Part shown: piece by piece, positions 18,357-25,600 of the stretch | Position numbering within the stretch: the stretch's first letter is position 1 | Layout of the letters: each line of letters begins with the position of its first letter | Program-made: the position numbers and the translations under genes | Notes under the pieces: generated by a model | The model's database searches: none | What the model was told of the DNA's origin: nothing | Seen by the model: the letters and a program-made list of their open reading frames with translations, nothing else | NCBI GenBank assembly: GCA_029267635.1 | Contig: JAJUIK010000009.1 | Span: forward strand, 16,909 to 80,908 | DNA: 64,000 bases | Origin: Moraxellaceae bacterium | Lineage (GTDB): Bacteria > Pseudomonadota > Gammaproteobacteria > Pseudomonadales > Moraxellaceae | Direction: 5' to 3'

Positions 18357-19844
18357 TTAGCTCAAATCGGAACGAGCTCGTTTTAATGCGGTTTTCCATT
18401 CATGTAAACGGCTCTGACGTTCATCTTCCCTCATGTTGGGGATAAATTCACGCTCCAGTTGCCAAGAAGCACCAATTTCTTTCAAATTACTGAAGATGCC
18501 CATTCTCAGCCCAGCCATGGCAGCAGCACCCCATGCAGTCGATTCCAGTAATTTGGGACGGCGTACAGGAACATTGAGCAGATCCGCCTGAAACTGCATC
18601 AACATATCACTATGGCTGGCGCCTCCATCGACACGTAATTCCGTGAGAGGATGAGCAACATCGGCCTGCATGGCATGAATGACATCCAAAACCTGAAAAG
18701 CGATGGCCTCTAAGGCGGCACGGGCAATATGTGCCTTGGTGGTTCCGCGTGACATGCCACAAAGCAACGCGCGGGCATCGCTATCCCAATGCGGTGCACC
18801 TAGGCCGGTAAAGGCCGGAACCAGTACCACTCCCTCCGTAGAATGGACCTGTGCCGCCAGCCGTTCCGTATCGCTACTTTTCTGGATAATACCCAGGCCA
18901 TCCCGCAGCCATTGCATGATCGCCCCGGCCATAAAAATACTTCCCTCCAATGCAAAAGTATTTTGTCCGTGACATTGCCAGGCTAGTGTGCTCAACAGTT
19001 GATTCTGGCTGAACTGGATATCTGATCCAGTGTTAAACAGCAAGAAGCAACCGGTACCGTAAGTATTCTTGGCGGAGCCTTTTTCAAAACAGGATTGTCC
19101 AAACAAGGCCGATTGTTGATCACCTAAAATCCCCGAAATTGGAATGTTGGCACCCAGTAAACCTGTGGCCGTGTCGGCAATATAGGTATCCGAACTGATA
19201 ATTTTGGGTAAGATCGAGCGTGGAATATCAAACAGATCCAGCAGTTCTTCGTCCCAGGCCTGATTGTGCAAATTCATCAGCATGGTGCGCGAGGCATTGG
19301 AAGCTTCAATAACGTGTTCGGCACCTTGTGTCAGGTTCCAGACCAGCCAGCTATCTATGGTGCCAAAGGCGAGGTGACCTTGCGTTGCCAATGCACGTAA
19401 ACCGGGGATATTTTCCAGAAGCCAGACCAGTTTTCCTGCACTAAAATAAGGATCAATCAGCAGACCGGTTTTTTGCTGAATTTTTTTAGAAAGCCCTTGT
19501 TGAACTTGCTGATGACACCAGGTGGATGCCCGACGGTCTTGCCAGACAATTGCAGGCGCGAGAGGTTGACCACTACGCTTGTCCCATACAATAGTGGTTT
19601 CACGCTGATTGGTCAGGCCCAAAGCGGCAACATCTTTGGCGAAAATACCTGCACTGGCGAGCACTTGTTGTACTACACCAATTTGAGTGGTCCAGATTTC
19701 GAGTGCATCCTGCTCCACCCAGCCCGGATGAGGGGTCTGAATCTGAATTTCTTGTTGTGCTGTGGCAAGCGGTTCGCCGTATGTATTAAAAATAATCGCG
19801 CGGCTAGAAGTTGTTCCCTGATCGAGGGCCAGTAAATAGCTCAT
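18357..19844 (-). CDS. glpK: Glycerol kinase
   Basis: This 495-residue FGGY-family kinase makes sn-glycerol-3-phosphate from glycerol and ATP. ATG 19844 (MSYLLALDQGTTSSRA) gives the normal length and puts the phosphate-1 motif at the N-terminus; a longer frame to 19886 is not credible. Other marks are GLTNQRETTIVWDK, the DRRAS substrate loop, GILGDQQSALFGQ and the C-terminal VDGGASHSDMLMQFQAD. The glpF and glpD genes are not in the window, so it stands alone here. It ends near the thioesterase terminator. Confidence 0.96.
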   Translation of the reverse strand: MSYLLALDQGTTSSRAIIFNTYGEPLATAQQEIQIQTPHPGWVEQDALEIWTTQIGVVQQVLASAGIFAKDVAALGLTNQRETTIVWDKRSGQPLAPAIVWQDRRASTWCHQQVQQGLSKKIQQKTGLLIDPYFSAGKLVWLLENIPGLRALATQGHLAFGTIDSWLVWNLTQGAEHVIEASNASRTMLMNLHNQAWDEELLDLFDIPRSILPKIISSDTYIADTATGLLGANIPISGILGDQQSALFGQSCFEKGSAKNTYGTGCFLLFNTGSDIQFSQNQLLSTLAWQCHGQNTFALEGSIFMAGAIMQWLRDGLGIIQKSSDTERLAAQVHSTEGVVLVPAFTGLGAPHWDSDARALLCGMSRGTTKAHIARAALEAIAFQVLDVIHAMQADVAHPLTELRVDGGASHSDMLMQFQADLLNVPVRRPKLLESTAWGAAAMAGLRMGIFSNLKEIGASWQLEREFIPNMREDERQSRLHEWKTALKRARSDLS

Positions 19845-19973
19845 AATTTTTGTTGTTGACTCTTGAAAATATAAATAGGATCTCAATTATGTAAATTAAC
19901 ACATCAAGCAAGCTGGATTACGAGAAAGAACATAGTAATTTTTCGTGGTTGTGCTAAGATGTATTGGTTATCT

Positions 19974-20333
19974 GGGGGTGTCTTTGGCTTCGACGCTGAT
20001 GATGAAACTTATAGATGCATGCCGAGAGCGCATTTTCTCTCGTAAATAAAATTTGCATTTAAATAGTCGCAAACGACGAAACTTACGCTCTAGCTGCCTA
20101 AGGGCCGCTTGTCCGCTTCCTAGAATACTTGTGGTCTGGGAACCCGACCGAAGCGCACGCACACAAGTCCGTATAGAGTCAAGCCTCGGGGCTTTATACC
20201 AAACTTAGAGGATCGCTTCTTGTACCCTGTTCGTCGGGTCACTTGAGGTTAAAACAATAGACGATATCTAAGCATGTAGTATTCTCGAGCGTAGTGTTGG
20301 CGGACGCGGGTTCAACTCCCGCCACCTCCACCA
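19974..20333 (+). ncRNA. ssrA: tmRNA (transfer-messenger RNA)
   Basis: The 360-base tmRNA starts at GGGGGTG, which pairs with CACCTCC at 20323-20329 to form the acceptor stem, followed by A and the encoded CCA at 20331-20333. The T-loop GGTTCAACTCC is present. The tag frame runs from GCA 20069 to TAA 20099-20101 and encodes ANDETYALAA, ending in the AA protease signal; I associate this tag with Acinetobacter. It rescues stalled ribosomes with SmpB. Its 3' end is the integration target of the adjoining element and remains intact. Confidence 0.97.
20310..20329 (+). repeat. attL-type core in the ssrA 3' end
   Basis: GTTCAACTCCCGCCACCTCC, the tmRNA T-arm and acceptor strand, matches the repeat at 27438-27457 in 14 of 20 positions, including GTTCAA and the 7-bp block CGCCACC (20320-20326 and 27448-27454). 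Tyrosine integrases of this type commonly use such tmRNA 3' ends. The boundary is inferred from the repeat. Confidence 0.7.
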
Positions 20334-20377
20334 AATACCTAGCTTAATATGACTGAATATGACGTTATATAAAGCGG

Positions 20378-20412
20378 AAAGGCTTAAATCTAAAGGGTTT
20401 AAGCCTTTTTTT
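20378..20412 (+). terminator. Terminator just inside the element, downstream of ssrA
   Basis: An 11-bp perfect stem (AAAGGCTTAAA/TTTAAGCCTTT), 9-nt loop and T-run. It supplies ssrA with a terminator now that the original downstream DNA is displaced. Confidence 0.88.
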
Positions 20413-20451
20413 ATGCCTGAACATAACTGAACTTAACCGAGTATATGAGTT

Positions 20452-20507
20452 TGTATCATGTATCACATCGTGTATCATTGATAAATAATTGAAACCATTG
20501 TGATACA
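20452..20507. repeat. Arm-type repeats TGTATCAY near the left end
   Basis: Three direct copies (20452-20459, 20459-20466, 20471-20478) and one inverted copy (20500-20507) lie between the left att core and the integrase start. The same octamer recurs at the right end. They are probable arm-binding sites for the integrase or its directionality factor and overlap the integrase promoter region, which suggests autoregulation. Confidence 0.6.
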
Positions 20508-20509
20508 AA

Positions 20510-21742
20510 ATGAAGCGTTCAGATATAAAGAAGCGTCCTTTATCAGATACGGTACTTGAAAATTTGAAATCTGAAGATAAAGACTATCGGGAATTGGATG
20601 GTAATGGCTTGTATTTTTTCGTGCAGAAGAATGGCAATAAGTCTTGGCAATTACGCTACAAAAAACCTGATGGGAAATGGTCATGGGTTGGTTTGGGGGG
20701 TTATCCAGCTATAAAGGGTAAGTTAGCAAGAAAAAAAGCTCAAGAATTATTGAATGATATTGGTAATGGCGAGAATCCGATTATTAGTAAGCAAGAGCGG
20801 AAGATAAAAGAGCTTGAAACCAATAATGCTACGTTTGAAGCTTTAGCTCGTGAATGGCTTGATACCAAGCAAACGCAATGGGTAGCAGATACAATGACGC
20901 GAAATAAAGGAGCATTAGAAAAGCATATTTTTCCAATGTTCGGAAAGCGATTGTTTGTTTCAATTCGACCGATTGAATGGATGGAATATTTAAAGCGTAT
21001 ACAACTTGAGCAAAAGATCTATGAGCAAGTAAAACGTATGTGTGCAATGTGTCGTGATATTTACGATTATGCAAAGGTGACAGGGCGTATTGATTACAAT
21101 CCATTAGAAGGTATGCAGAAATATCTTATTCAGGGCAAAAAAGAGAACATGGCTCATGTATCGGAAAATGAGCTTCCTGCATTGCTAAGAGCAATCAATA
21201 ATTATCCTACGCTTGATAGCCGAATTGGATTACAGCTTTTAACGATGTTGTTTTGTCGACCAAGTGAATTACGTGAAGCCAAGTGGGAAGAGTTTGATTT
21301 GGATAACGCTATTTGGACTATTCCCGACTTTCGTATGAAGAAGCGCCGTGAGCACACCATTCCGTTATCAAAACAAGTGGTTCAATTGCTTCAAGAACTG
21401 AAAAGTATTCATTCAGGGTCAGATTTTCTTTTTCCTAGTCGATCAGATAAGAATAAGCCAAAGTCGGATACGGTTTTCATTATGGCATTGCGCCGTCTTG
21501 GTTATGAAGGTCGTCAAACACCGCATGGATTTAGACATATTGCGAGTACGATATTGAACAATAAAGGCTTTGATGAGCGTCATATTGAGTCAGCTTTGGC
21601 ACACGTTAAAGATGGCGTAGCAGGCGTATATAACAAGGCACAATATTTAGAAGATCGAGCACGTTTGATGCAATGGTATGCCGACTATCTTGAAGAGTTG
21701 GCGGATATGAATGTAATTCAGTTTAAGAAAGTAAAGGGTTAA
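20510..21742 (+). CDS. P4-type tyrosine recombinase / integrase
   Basis: This 410-residue site-specific recombinase has an N-terminal arm-binding domain of the DUF4102 type (DGNGLYFFVQKNG, SWQLRYKKP, WVGLGGYPAIKGKLAR), a core-binding domain and a C-terminal catalytic domain. Catalytic residues visible are R in CRPSELREAKW, H-x-x-R in HGFRHIAST, and the tyrosine in GVAGVYNKAQYLEDR. It inserts the element into the ssrA 3' end. It begins 177 bases from the tmRNA CCA and is followed after two bases by the next gene, so they form one operon. Confidence 0.95.
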   Translation: MKRSDIKKRPLSDTVLENLKSEDKDYRELDGNGLYFFVQKNGNKSWQLRYKKPDGKWSWVGLGGYPAIKGKLARKKAQELLNDIGNGENPIISKQERKIKELETNNATFEALAREWLDTKQTQWVADTMTRNKGALEKHIFPMFGKRLFVSIRPIEWMEYLKRIQLEQKIYEQVKRMCAMCRDIYDYAKVTGRIDYNPLEGMQKYLIQGKKENMAHVSENELPALLRAINNYPTLDSRIGLQLLTMLFCRPSELREAKWEEFDLDNAIWTIPDFRMKKRREHTIPLSKQVVQLLQELKSIHSGSDFLFPSRSDKNKPKSDTVFIMALRRLGYEGRQTPHGFRHIASTILNNKGFDERHIESALAHVKDGVAGVYNKAQYLEDRARLMQWYADYLEELADMNVIQFKKVKG

Positions 21743-21744
21743 GT

Positions 21745-22566
21745 ATGTTCGTCAGTGTTGATTCAGCAATTGAAAAAATTGAGAATTTAACAAAGCAAAA
21801 ATGCAATTTTTATACCTTATTACATTATGTATCAAATGGTTATATGAATGTGTATTTTAATTATCAAGGCGAACTTTATGAAAAAAGTTATAAAGCTCTC
21901 CTTGAAGCAAATTACAGTGAGAAAGATTTTACAATTATTGGTACAGAGTATTTCTCAGGAAAGCTAAAACTTGGTCATCAGGATGCAATCAAAGCTTTAA
22001 GAACTATTCTGCTAGATAATGAAAAATATTTGGTTCTAAATGTATTGAAAGAGAATAGTAAAAGTATTTTTCGAGCTTTGAAAGATGGTAATCATAAGCC
22101 TGATTTATCAAAGAGCCGTAAAGAAGTTATAGCACTTTTAGAACTTCTGATTGAACAAGGAGAGATAGATTCTAATGAACTTTTTAATAAGCACTGTTCT
22201 GAGGTAGCAATAAGCAAGATAAATAGAAGTGTTCATCTAGTCGCTTCGGACATATTGCTTAACTCGAATGAAATTGAACGTATTCCTTTATCTCACCATG
22301 CTTTAAATCCTGATGGGAAATTTTATGCTCCTGAGCTTGGGCTTGCTTTGGAGTTGTGGGAAGAAATTTATTTAAAAATGAAAGGTACATTCCCAGAGGG
22401 TAAAAATTTGGAAAAAGTGATTAATGAATTGCTAGAAAATTATGAAATCACTTCTTCTAAATTAAAAAGCTTAAAAGCCGATACTGAGGAGACAGGACGA
22501 CTCAAAGCTAGGCTCAAAGTTTTCTTGAATTTAAGTGGTAAGAATAAAATTAAAAAAATAGTTTAA
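21745..22566 (+). CDS. Hypothetical element protein co-transcribed with the integrase
   Basis: This 273-residue soluble protein starts two bases after the integrase stop, with AAAGGG upstream. It is lysine- and leucine-rich. It carries KSRKEVIALLELLIEQGEIDSNELF, then a C-terminal helical region NEIERIPLSHHALNPDGKFYAPELGLALELWEEIYLK. I do not recognise a family. Linkage to the integrase makes a role in integration, excision or element upkeep possible but unproven. Confidence 0.7.
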   Translation: MFVSVDSAIEKIENLTKQKCNFYTLLHYVSNGYMNVYFNYQGELYEKSYKALLEANYSEKDFTIIGTEYFSGKLKLGHQDAIKALRTILLDNEKYLVLNVLKENSKSIFRALKDGNHKPDLSKSRKEVIALLELLIEQGEIDSNELFNKHCSEVAISKINRSVHLVASDILLNSNEIERIPLSHHALNPDGKFYAPELGLALELWEEIYLKMKGTFPEGKNLEKVINELLENYEITSSKLKSLKADTEETGRLKARLKVFLNLSGKNKIKKIV

Positions 22567-22654
22567 ATGTCTAATAATTGATCTTATGTCACTTTCGTGA
22601 CACTAATAATTATTTTGTTTAATAGCGGCGTACAAACAAGTATGGAGCTATTAA

Positions 22655-22864
22655 ATGCTTTCTCAAGAAATTATCCCCCACCAAATTTCATACAAAAAAG
22701 TATGTCAAATGCTAGATATCTCTAGAGATACGTTGCGGGTGCTTATTCGCAGAGATCCTGCATTTCCTCGCCCAATTAAGCTAGGAAATACTCGCCAGAG
22801 TCCAGTTTTCTTTTCGAGATCAGATTTAATCGAGTGGCATAACAAAAGAAAGGTGCAGTCATGA
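22655..22864 (+). CDS. AlpA-family helix-turn-helix regulator / excisionase-like
   Basis: This 69-residue protein has a MerR-like winged HTH: ISYKKVCQMLDISRDTLRVLIRRDPAFPRPIKLG then SPVFFSRSDLIEWHNKR, the typical AlpA layout. AlpA proteins of P4-like satellites activate integrase or act in excision. It overlaps the next gene by ATGA, so the two are translated together. Confidence 0.85.
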   Translation: MLSQEIIPHQISYKKVCQMLDISRDTLRVLIRRDPAFPRPIKLGNTRQSPVFFSRSDLIEWHNKRKVQS

Positions 22865-23085
22865 TTCCAGAGCGTACATGGTACACCCGCCCACATGCAT
22901 CTGAATATTTGGCAAACAGATTGCCATTTAAAACAGTAAAGCAATGGTACTCATTTCTTTCAAATAATCGAACTTCAAAAGAAGTTTACACCCTAAGGTT
23001 TGAACTGCGTTGTGGAAAGATTTTCTACAGCCAGCGGACGTTGGATGCCTTTATAAAAGCTTCAACATCTATTGCTAAACACTAA
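22861..23085 (+). CDS. Small DNA-binding-like protein of the element
   Basis: This 74-residue basic protein has the look of a minimal winged helix (RPHASEYLANRLPFKTVKQWY, then LRCGKIFYSQRTLDAFI), similar in layout to AlpA and excisionase domains. It is coupled to the AlpA-like gene by a four-base overlap. The assignment rests on layout only. Confidence 0.65.
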   Translation: MIPERTWYTRPHASEYLANRLPFKTVKQWYSFLSNNRTSKEVYTLRFELRCGKIFYSQRTLDAFIKASTSIAKH

Positions 23086-23103
23086 GTCCTAAAGGAGAAA
23101 ATC

Positions 23104-23364
23104 ATGGACGTGAAAACTCAAGTAGCTACTAAAATTGCATTAAAAGTTTTTGATGATGTTAAATCATCAGAAAAATGGGATGACATTTTTGTAGGTGAAT
23201 TTGATTGGGATGAATTCGAAAAATTCATGCCGAAATATGATCTGGATGAAATGATTAAAAGTTTAGGCATTAATCAGAAATCAATCGATCAGATGATTGA
23301 GGAGCTAAATGAAAAAGTTGATCATGAAATTGAGATGCTACAACAAAGTGAAGTCCAATCTTAA
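23104..23364 (+). CDS. Acidic small protein of unknown function
   Basis: This 86-residue, strongly acidic protein has many D and E residues (WDDIFVGEFDWDEFEKFMP). An AAAGGAG ribosome site lies seven bases before ATG 23104, one of the best in the element, and the gene ends just before a terminator. I recognise no family. The charge would allow DNA mimicry, but that is speculation. Confidence 0.7.
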   Translation: MDVKTQVATKIALKVFDDVKSSEKWDDIFVGEFDWDEFEKFMPKYDLDEMIKSLGINQKSIDQMIEELNEKVDHEIEMLQQSEVQS

Positions 23365-23381
23365 ATGATTGTCTTTTAATC

Positions 23382-23407
23382 AAAAACGGCTCAATGAGCC
23401 GTTTTTT
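23382..23407 (+). terminator. Terminator after the AlpA operon
   Basis: Stem AAAAACGGCT/AGCCGTTTTT with a 5-nt loop, followed by T and CAT; it separates the regulator operon from the next gene. Confidence 0.85.
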
Positions 23408-23432
23408 CATGTCTATTTAGGGAATAAAGAGA

Positions 23433-24587
23433 TTGAATAATTTAATTGCATTGAATGTAGAGCATCAAAAACTGATAGATAGATTGGATCAATTAGATTT
23501 TGTTGATCCATTTAGTAAGCACTATTATGAAGAGATGAAGGCTATTGAAAAAGAAATTCTGCGTCTAAAAACAGGAACGGTCTTTAAAGCAGTTGAAAAA
23601 AGAAATTTAAGTTTAAATATTCATACTTCAAATCATGAACTCGATTTAATCATTGAAAGTATGAAATTGCTTTGTGCAAATAATGCTCAAAATGCGGATC
23701 AGATGGAGACTAAAATTTTTTCCAATATCAATAGCTACGATTTTAAGGCTATGAATATTAAGATCAGAGCGAAAGTGGATTTTTTAGATCTTTATTTTGA
23801 AATTACAAAACCTTCTACTCGACATGATATTAAAAAGTTTTTAACCGAGAAAACTGGGATTAGACATTACATCAAAGAAAGCTTGAATGGCTATGTGATT
23901 CGTTTGCATGATATGAATTCGCTTAAGCTTTTAAATGAACGTCTGAGATGTTTAGATCATTTTGGGTTGCTTTATCAAAGCATGAAGATTGTAGAGTTAG
24001 AAGTAGCTTTAGACTTCTACGGATATAAGCATCTAGGGCTTGCTACGGCGCTTTTAAAGTCCTTGAGGGTTCCTAGTACTGCAAATAATTTCAGAGTCTT
24101 TAAAACGCAAACAGGTGTATTTATCCCTATTCCTGTTAATCCGATTGTACTCCACAGAAAGTTAAAAGATGGTTTCAATATCGGCATCAATCATAGATTA
24201 GCTGATGAGTATTGGCATATATATCAAAAGCAGACGGATCAAAATGGTACGCCGTTGAAAGAAAGTGAATGGCGAATTCGTGCGGAGAAAAATATTAAAG
24301 CGCCCGTACTCACACGATTGAATAATTCATTTTCAAACATCAGACAATTGTTGTTGGAAAGCTTTAAAGGGCTTCGATTTACACATCTAAAAGCAGAAGC
24401 GTCTAGTCATCTGGTGGATGTCTATATGAACAAAATTGATGTCTATGGGATGGAGAAAGAACCATATTTGGATTCACATCGGAATTGGAGAAAGTTGATT
24501 CCTGATATAGAAATGAATGCCGAATTGAACAGATTGGTAGTGAATGCAGTTTGTAACTTGGCTAAGAACTTTAAGCATTACTCGTAA
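23433..24587 (+). CDS. Possible replication-initiation-like protein of the element
   Basis: This 384-residue protein probably starts at TTG, with AGGGA nine bases upstream. The N-terminus is a short coiled coil. Later stretches such as IVELEVALDFYGYKHLG and ESEWRIRAEKNIKAP recall gene II/X or Rep_trans-type replication proteins, but no HUH motif or other catalytic signature is visible. Its place, a large gene after an AlpA regulator in a small island, is where satellite replication genes often lie. Function is therefore a guess. Confidence 0.55.
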   Translation: MNNLIALNVEHQKLIDRLDQLDFVDPFSKHYYEEMKAIEKEILRLKTGTVFKAVEKRNLSLNIHTSNHELDLIIESMKLLCANNAQNADQMETKIFSNINSYDFKAMNIKIRAKVDFLDLYFEITKPSTRHDIKKFLTEKTGIRHYIKESLNGYVIRLHDMNSLKLLNERLRCLDHFGLLYQSMKIVELEVALDFYGYKHLGLATALLKSLRVPSTANNFRVFKTQTGVFIPIPVNPIVLHRKLKDGFNIGINHRLADEYWHIYQKQTDQNGTPLKESEWRIRAEKNIKAPVLTRLNNSFSNIRQLLLESFKGLRFTHLKAEASSHLVDVYMNKIDVYGMEKEPYLDSHRNWRKLIPDIEMNAELNRLVVNAVCNLAKNFKHYS

Positions 24588-24616
24588 AATTGCTGTAGTT
24601 AATTTATAGTTACAAG

Positions 24617-24657
24617 AACGCCGTAGCCTTGTAATATTAAGATTCACGGCGTTTTAT
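24617..24657 (+). terminator. Terminator after the Rep-like gene
   Basis: Stem AACGCCGT/ACGGCGTT with a 21-nt loop, then TTATAT. The T-run is weak. Confidence 0.6.
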
Positions 24658-24666
24658 ATGAAATAG

Positions 24667-24712
24667 GTCTGCCTAATAACTTATATATGCTTTATTGGAT
24701 TATTAGACAGAG
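24667..24712. other. Long imperfect hairpin between the Rep-like gene and the nuclease gene
   Basis: Arms around TCTGCCTAATA and TATTAGACAGA close a roughly 20-nt loop in the 299-base gap 24588-24886. This gap holds no reading frame and lies just past the 3' end of the reverse-transcriptase module. It may be a structured RNA or simply a relic. Confidence 0.35.
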
Positions 24713-24886
24713 ATGACTTAACAATTGCTTAACCTAAACTTACCCTAAATCAGATTCAAAAGAGCGAAGTCTTAGAAAAGCGTTAAAGTGGCGTGTATAT
24801 ACCATTCAAAAAAATTGAGTATTTTTGAGTGATCTTATACATCCAGTTTTTTATAAATAAGTAAAGGTTTAAAAAATAAGATTGAA

Positions 24887-25600
24887 TTATTTAATGATAT
24901 CATTCACTAATAGATTATGTTCGCATAGATAGTTCTTAACTTCTTCGTAAACCTCATTTGGAGTCAAAGCGGTTAATTCATATATCATAGAATCAACATC
25001 TGTATTAAAAAGAATACCCATACGTGGATTAAATAACTCAACTCTATCTATTGAGACAGGATGTGATGAATAATGATTTTGTGTCAGATAGATTATGACT
25101 TGACGGAAATCAAGAGTTTTAAATTTCCTGTCTCCAGATTTTATTTCGACTAGTGTTGATGAATACATTAAGTCTACTTCTGAATGATTTAACATACCTA
25201 TGCCTTCGAGAGGTTTTCGAATTATAGGTGACTTGTTTTGGTATTGTGCTGTTAATGACTCAAGAATAAAGGTTACTTCATTTTTAATTTCACTATAAGG
25301 GGGAATTTGAACGCTTTTATAGAAAGAAGTAAAGGAGCTAACTTTATCAAAAGAAAATTGACATGCGGAATCAATTTCTTGTTGAGTAAAGAGCAAGCTT
25401 CCTTTGTCTAAAGATTGCTCATAAAGCTCAAAAGAGAGCACATTAATATAAGCATTATATTTACTAGAATAACTTGATATGGGTTTGTGGATATCTTTAA
25501 TAAGCGCACCATTAACAAGCCGAACATAGTTCTTGCTGTTAATTAATAAAGAATTCCAAAAAGACGTATACAGTTTAGAAAAAGTAACTTCAGATATCAT
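24887..25600 (-). CDS. PD-(D/E)XK nuclease-like protein coupled to the reverse transcriptase
   Basis: This 237-residue protein has a predicted nuclease core near residues 105-170: E107 in SEIKNEVTF, then HSEVDLMYSSTLVEIKSG, giving D143-X8-E152-X-K154, and R166-Q167 in the next helix. That is the order of a PD-(D/E)XK active site. The N-terminal 100 residues are mixed helix and aromatic-rich with no recognised domain. Its ATG overlaps the RT stop (ATGA, 25597-25600), so the two are translationally coupled and probably act together. No family name is known to me; the nuclease call rests on motif spacing. Confidence 0.75.
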   Translation of the reverse strand: MISEVTFSKLYTSFWNSLLINSKNYVRLVNGALIKDIHKPISSYSSKYNAYINVLSFELYEQSLDKGSLLFTQQEIDSACQFSFDKVSSFTSFYKSVQIPPYSEIKNEVTFILESLTAQYQNKSPIIRKPLEGIGMLNHSEVDLMYSSTLVEIKSGDRKFKTLDFRQVIIYLTQNHYSSHPVSIDRVELFNPRMGILFNTDVDSMIYELTALTPNEVYEEVKNYLCEHNLLVNDIIK

